This document shows, one piece after another, positions 6,419 through 9,384 of a stretch of 9,384 bases of DNA. The DNA is from an uncultured Collinsella sp. (GTDB lineage: Bacteria; Actinomycetota; Coriobacteriia; Coriobacteriales; Coriobacteriaceae): contig URIJ01000074.1 of assembly GCA_900547835.1 (NCBI GenBank), forward strand, positions 1 to 9,384, written 5' to 3'. The position numbers were made by a program, and so were the translations under genes. The notes below the pieces were generated by a model, which was not told where the DNA came from, did no database searches, and saw only the letters and a list, made by a program, of their open reading frames with translations. How positions within the stretch are numbered: the stretch's first letter is position 1; each line of letters starts with the position of its first letter.

Positions 6419-9223
6419 CTATAGCGAAACGGATCCGTTTTTCTTGATGCGGGCGAGTATGTTTTTGAGCTTGTTAAAGTCGAGCGGTTTGGACAGATGG
6501 GCGTTCATGCCGGCATCGTGTGCCGCCTTGGCGTCCTCGGCAAAGGCATTGGCGGTGAGCGCGATGATGGGGATATCGGCTGCATCGACCTTCTCGCTCA
6601 GACGAATCGTGCGGGTTGCCTCATAGCCGTCCATGCCCGGCATCATAATGTCCATCAGGATCGCATCGAAGCTGCCGGCGGGATGCGACAGGTACAGATC
6701 GACGACCTCGTTGCCGTTGGCGGCGCGGGTGACCACGACGCCCTCGGATTCTAGCAGCGTCTGGGCAATTTCGGCATTCAATTCGTTGTCTTCGGCGAGC
6801 AGCACGTTCATGTCGGCGAGCGAGCAGTCGGGCGCACTCTCAACCGTATTCGCCCGCGCCTGGGGATTCTCGTCGATATCGAGCGGAATCTCCACGTAGA
6901 ACGAGGTGCCCACATGGAGCTCACTGGTGACTTCGATGGTGCCGCCCATCAGTTCAATAAGCGACTTGACGATTGGCATGCCCATGCCGGTTCCCTGGAA
7001 CTTGCTGCGCGCATCGTCACCTTCTTGGGCAAACGGCTCATAGATATGCTTTAAAAACTTGGAAGTCATGCCAATGCCGGTATCCGAAACGCTAAAGCAA
7101 AAGAGCGCGCGCCCGTTATCGAGTGGCTTGGTCTTTGAACTAAAGGTGACGGAGCCGCCGTGCTTGTTGTACTTAATGCTGTTGTCTAACAGGTTGATCA
7201 TGATCTGTCGGATATGGGTGGGACTGCCGATCATGTATGGCCCCGTGGCGTACGGCAGACTATTGTCCTGCATGGTGATGCCGTTATCGGATGCGCGGAG
7301 CTTGCACAGAACCAGCGTATCGTCACAGAGCTCTTTGAGGTTAAAAGGCGTATGCTCCAGTGTTAGCTTGCGGTCTTCGATTTTGCCCATCTCGAGGATG
7401 TCGTTGATCAGCGAGAGCAGGTGATTGGCGGCAACGCGCGCCTTGGCACGGCTCTCGCGGGCGACCTGGATATCGCCTTCCTTCAATTCCTCGATCTCGA
7501 TAAGGCCCAGGATACCGTTGAGCGGCGTACGGATGTCGTGGCTCATACGCGTGAGGAATGCCGTCTTAGCGGCGTTGGCAGCATCGGCTTTTTTGCGCTC
7601 GGTTCGAGCGCGCACGAGTGCCCAGATGAGCAGGACGATGCCGACCGACAACATACCGATGAGGGTAGCGGCAATGGCGGTGCGGTTGCGATAAAGGAAT
7701 TGAAGCGTGTTGGATTCCTGGGCCGTGTACGACGTAGAGGAGTAATTGCTTGCGGAGAGCGATTCTCCGGCATTGATGATGCCCTTGTTGATGATTCCCA
7801 GCAGCTCGGGCTTTCCGCGCGAAATCCAGCACGAGAGCTCACAGGTGTCAGGGAGCTCGACCGTCTCGTAGTCCTTGAGATCATGACGGTCGCCGATGGT
7901 TTTTATGCGTGAGCTGGGAGCGACGATGCAGTGCGCCGTTCCCTTTCTGAGGGCGTCGAACGCTTCATCGTCGGATTGGTATTCGGTCACGGTCGCTGTG
8001 GGGAACAGGCTTTCAAGTGCATTTTTGTTGACAAACGATGATTTGGTACAGGCGATGTTCTGAAGATCTTTGTTCAGGTTGCTTCCGCTGTTGATGGCGG
8101 TGAGGGATATGGTCCCCAACGATACCGACTGCACAACGCCTGATTGCTCGGCAAACCAGTAATCTCGGTATACCGGCAGCACAACGTCTATGCTTCCCTT
8201 TGACAGGGCCTTTGACATCATCTTGTAGCTATCAAAGGCGACGGTTTTGACCGTAATGCCAAATTTATCGTGCAACGTCGTCGCAAGCGATGCGAGCGAG
8301 CCTTCCATTTCGCCGTTTTCGTCTTCGTTGCAGTAGGGGAGTCTGCCCGTAATGTAGCCGAGCGTGATGGTGTTGTCATTTGTTTTGAGCCAGGAACGTT
8401 CGGGGCCGTTGAGCGATGATGAACCGCTGTTTTGGGCCGAGTAGTTAGATTTGACTTCGTCGATATAGCGTGGGTTGACGCGGGCGATTGCCGACATGGC
8501 GGCATTGATGTCGTCCATCAGGTCGGGGCGGCTTTTGGGGACGGCAAAAAAGTAGTCGCTCGAACCAATGTAGAACATGGGGGAGGCGCTGGGCGACGAG
8601 GTCGTGTCGTTCATGATGATGGCATCGACCTCGTTGTTTGCGAGCGCGTCAAAGAGGGCACCGCCAGTGTCGATTTCTTTATAGGTGCAGGTAATGCCTT
8701 CGTTGGCGAGCCACTGCTGGCCAACGAAGGTTTGCATAACGTCGGGGTTGCAGCCGATGGTAAGGCCTTGGAGCGCTCGGGGGTCACCCTTGGCCAGATC
8801 GTCGCGATCGGGCTTGGCGTAGATGAAGTAGCGCTCGGTGCCCTCGGGGTTCGAGGAAAAGAGCAGCTTTTGGGCGCGTTCCTCGGAGTAGGAGATGTTT
8901 GGCATAAGGTCGATTTCGCCTGCCTCGAGCATGTCCATAAGCTCGGTGAAGGTGCCGGAGACGTATTCGTACCGCCAGCCGGGCGTGTAGTACGACAGGG
9001 TCTGGAGGTACTCGTAACCCCATCCCGAGAGACGCTCGCCGGGGGTGCCGTTCTGGAAGCCCTCGTTGTTGACGAGCCAGCCGACGCGGACCGTTTTGAC
9101 CTGCTGATCGGAGTCGGCGGCAAAGGCAGGGGCGGGCGCGACGGCGCTCAGTACGGCGAGTGCGGTAAGCGCAACGGCCAAGGCGCGATATATAGCTGAA
9201 CGAAGGACAGTGGCAGCTCTCAC
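6419..9223 (-). CDS. BvgS/EvgS-like hybrid sensor kinase with two fused substrate-binding domains
   Basis: About 934 aa from a GTG at 9223; 945 aa from an ATG at 9256. The GTG is preferred: AGGA lies six bases before it, the ATG has no ribosome site, and the GTG gives a compact signal peptide (basic start, hydrophobic core, APAFA cleavage near residue 35). Order, numbered from the GTG: SBP_bac_3-like domain 1 about 43-264; domain 2 about 283-503, beginning NTITLGYITGRLPYCNEDEN; one transmembrane segment about 515-537; a short linker with no PAS or HAMP; HisKA with His562 (MSHDIRTPLNG); HATPase_c with N-box Asn681, G1 DTGIGM from Asp714 and G2 GTGMGMP from Gly744; receiver about 805-925 with Asp858 (LMDIMMPG), Thr890 and Lys912. 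Catalytic residues are intact. There is no Hpt, whereas BvgS and EvgS have one. The kinase and receiver parts closely resemble the convergent 730-aa kinase. The ligand is unknown. A weak promoter (CTGAGC, 16 bases, TATTGT) lies at 9245-9272. Confidence 0.94.
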   Translation of the reverse strand: MRAATVLRSAIYRALAVALTALAVLSAVAPAPAFAADSDQQVKTVRVGWLVNNEGFQNGTPGERLSGWGYEYLQTLSYYTPGWRYEYVSGTFTELMDMLEAGEIDLMPNISYSEERAQKLLFSSNPEGTERYFIYAKPDRDDLAKGDPRALQGLTIGCNPDVMQTFVGQQWLANEGITCTYKEIDTGGALFDALANNEVDAIIMNDTTSSPSASPMFYIGSSDYFFAVPKSRPDLMDDINAAMSAIARVNPRYIDEVKSNYSAQNSGSSSLNGPERSWLKTNDNTITLGYITGRLPYCNEDENGEMEGSLASLATTLHDKFGITVKTVAFDSYKMMSKALSKGSIDVVLPVYRDYWFAEQSGVVQSVSLGTISLTAINSGSNLNKDLQNIACTKSSFVNKNALESLFPTATVTEYQSDDEAFDALRKGTAHCIVAPSSRIKTIGDRHDLKDYETVELPDTCELSCWISRGKPELLGIINKGIINAGESLSASNYSSTSYTAQESNTLQFLYRNRTAIAATLIGMLSVGIVLLIWALVRARTERKKADAANAAKTAFLTRMSHDIRTPLNGILGLIEIEELKEGDIQVARESRAKARVAANHLLSLINDILEMGKIEDRKLTLEHTPFNLKELCDDTLVLCKLRASDNGITMQDNSLPYATGPYMIGSPTHIRQIMINLLDNSIKYNKHGGSVTFSSKTKPLDNGRALFCFSVSDTGIGMTSKFLKHIYEPFAQEGDDARSKFQGTGMGMPIVKSLIELMGGTIEVTSELHVGTSFYVEIPLDIDENPQARANTVESAPDCSLADMNVLLAEDNELNAEIAQTLLESEGVVVTRAANGNEVVDLYLSHPAGSFDAILMDIMMPGMDGYEATRTIRLSEKVDAADIPIIALTANAFAEDAKAAHDAGMNAHLSKPLDFNKLKNILARIKKNGSVSL

Positions 9224-9229
9224 ATGCAA

Positions 9230-9233
9230 TCCT
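9230..9233 (-). promoter_or_regulatory. Ribosome site supporting the GTG start of the fused kinase
   Basis: AGGA on the minus strand, six bases before the GTG at 9223. The upstream ATG (9256) is preceded by TATCCTT, with no purine-rich site. The match is short, so the start choice stays moderate. Confidence 0.4.
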
Positions 9234-9310
9234 AACGAATCGAGACAATACCGCATAAGGATACCAGCTCAGCCTGCCCAGTCGGCAGCTGTACCGCTAA
9301 ACGCTCCCGC

Positions 9311-9368
9311 CCGGCAGTTGGGGACAGTCCCTTTCTGCCGGCACAAAAGGAACGTCCCTAACTGCCGG
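9311..9368. repeat. 58-bp imperfect palindrome, REP-like element
   Basis: CCGGCAGTTGGGGAC (9311-9325) pairs with GTCCCTAACTGCCGG (9354-9368) over 15 bp with a single G-T position. Inside, GTCCCTTT (9327-9334) pairs with AAAGGAAC (9346-9353) apart from one mismatch, leaving a small loop over the self-complementary TGCCGGCA (9336-9343). Each arm also contains its own GGGAC/GTCCC-type dyad, so alternative folds exist. This style resembles dispersed REP sequences mobilised by RAYT transposases. It lies in the gene-free stretch 9257-9384 upstream of the fused kinase; no transposase gene is in the window. Copy number cannot be seen from one copy. Confidence 0.7.
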
Positions 9369-9384
9369 TTGTGGGACAATACCG

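Noticed and set aside
6418..6423. TATAGT on the minus strand at the end of the fused kinase gene as a promoter for the PNPOx-type gene.
   Set aside because: No -35-like hexamer lies 16-18 bases upstream (CAAGAA at 17), and the hexamer includes the kinase stop codon.
6427..6440. Perfect 14-bp palindrome AAACGGATCCGTTT followed by T's near the 3' end of the fused kinase gene.
   Set aside because: It lies within the final codons. As a hairpin it has only a 5-bp stem, and its T-run is on the strand opposite to transcription of the kinase, so neither a terminator nor an operator is well supported.
8432..9199. Long plus-strand open frame (about 255 codons) opposite the fused kinase's binding domains, and similar ones at 4061-4789 and 5252-5782.
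   Set aside because: All are antisense shadows of genes with intact, recognisable domains; their translations are low-complexity Val/Gly/Arg-rich with no motifs.
9244..9384. The 10-mer GACAATACCG occurs at 9244-9253 and again at 9375-9384, flanking the palindrome.
   Set aside because: A 10-base repeat is expected by chance in a window this size, and the second copy is cut by the window edge, so a target duplication cannot be judged.

Overview
The window (9,384 bp) looks like chromosomal DNA of a high-GC Gram-positive bacterium. The best guess is a gut Coriobacteriia member such as Collinsella. The basis is GC-rich third codon positions, strong AGAAAGGAG-type ribosome binding sites, a lipoprotein plus large hybrid sensor kinases typical of gut anaerobes, and a compact REP-like palindrome at the right end. 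The taxonomic call is inference from style, not from a marker gene.

Left part (1-2670). An HTH regulator with a C-terminal zinc ribbon runs off the left edge on the minus strand. It is divergent from trmO, which encodes the tRNA m6t6A37 methyltransferase. Next, on the plus strand, is a MalY/PatB-type PLP-dependent C-S lyase/aminotransferase, closed by a strong hairpin at 2638-2670. These look like independent housekeeping or metabolic units.

Central and right part (2671-9256). This is a sensory island with two related hybrid histidine kinases facing each other. On the plus strand, a secreted substrate-binding lipoprotein (290 aa) overlaps by four bases (ATGA) the gene for a 730-aa membrane hybrid kinase, which has its own extracytoplasmic domain. 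On the minus strand, a second hybrid kinase (about 934 aa) carries two substrate-binding (Venus-flytrap) domains fused in front of its membrane segment, in a BvgS/EvgS-like layout. It is followed after 42 bp by a small flavin/PNPOx-fold protein of the NimA-related Pyridox_ox_2 type. The two convergent units meet at a perfect 17-bp hairpin (5830-5869), probably a bidirectional terminator.

How it may work together (inference): both kinases read small extracellular solutes through amino-acid-type binding domains. One uses a separate tethered binding protein and the other uses fused domains. They share similar HisKA-HATPase-REC cores. Neither has an Hpt domain or an output domain, and no DNA-binding response regulator or ABC transporter lies in the window, so phosphotransfer must be completed by proteins encoded elsewhere. 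The right edge (9257-9384) has no gene but holds a 58-bp imperfect palindrome resembling REP/RAYT-type repeats. The split-versus-fused kinase pair is the most interesting content.
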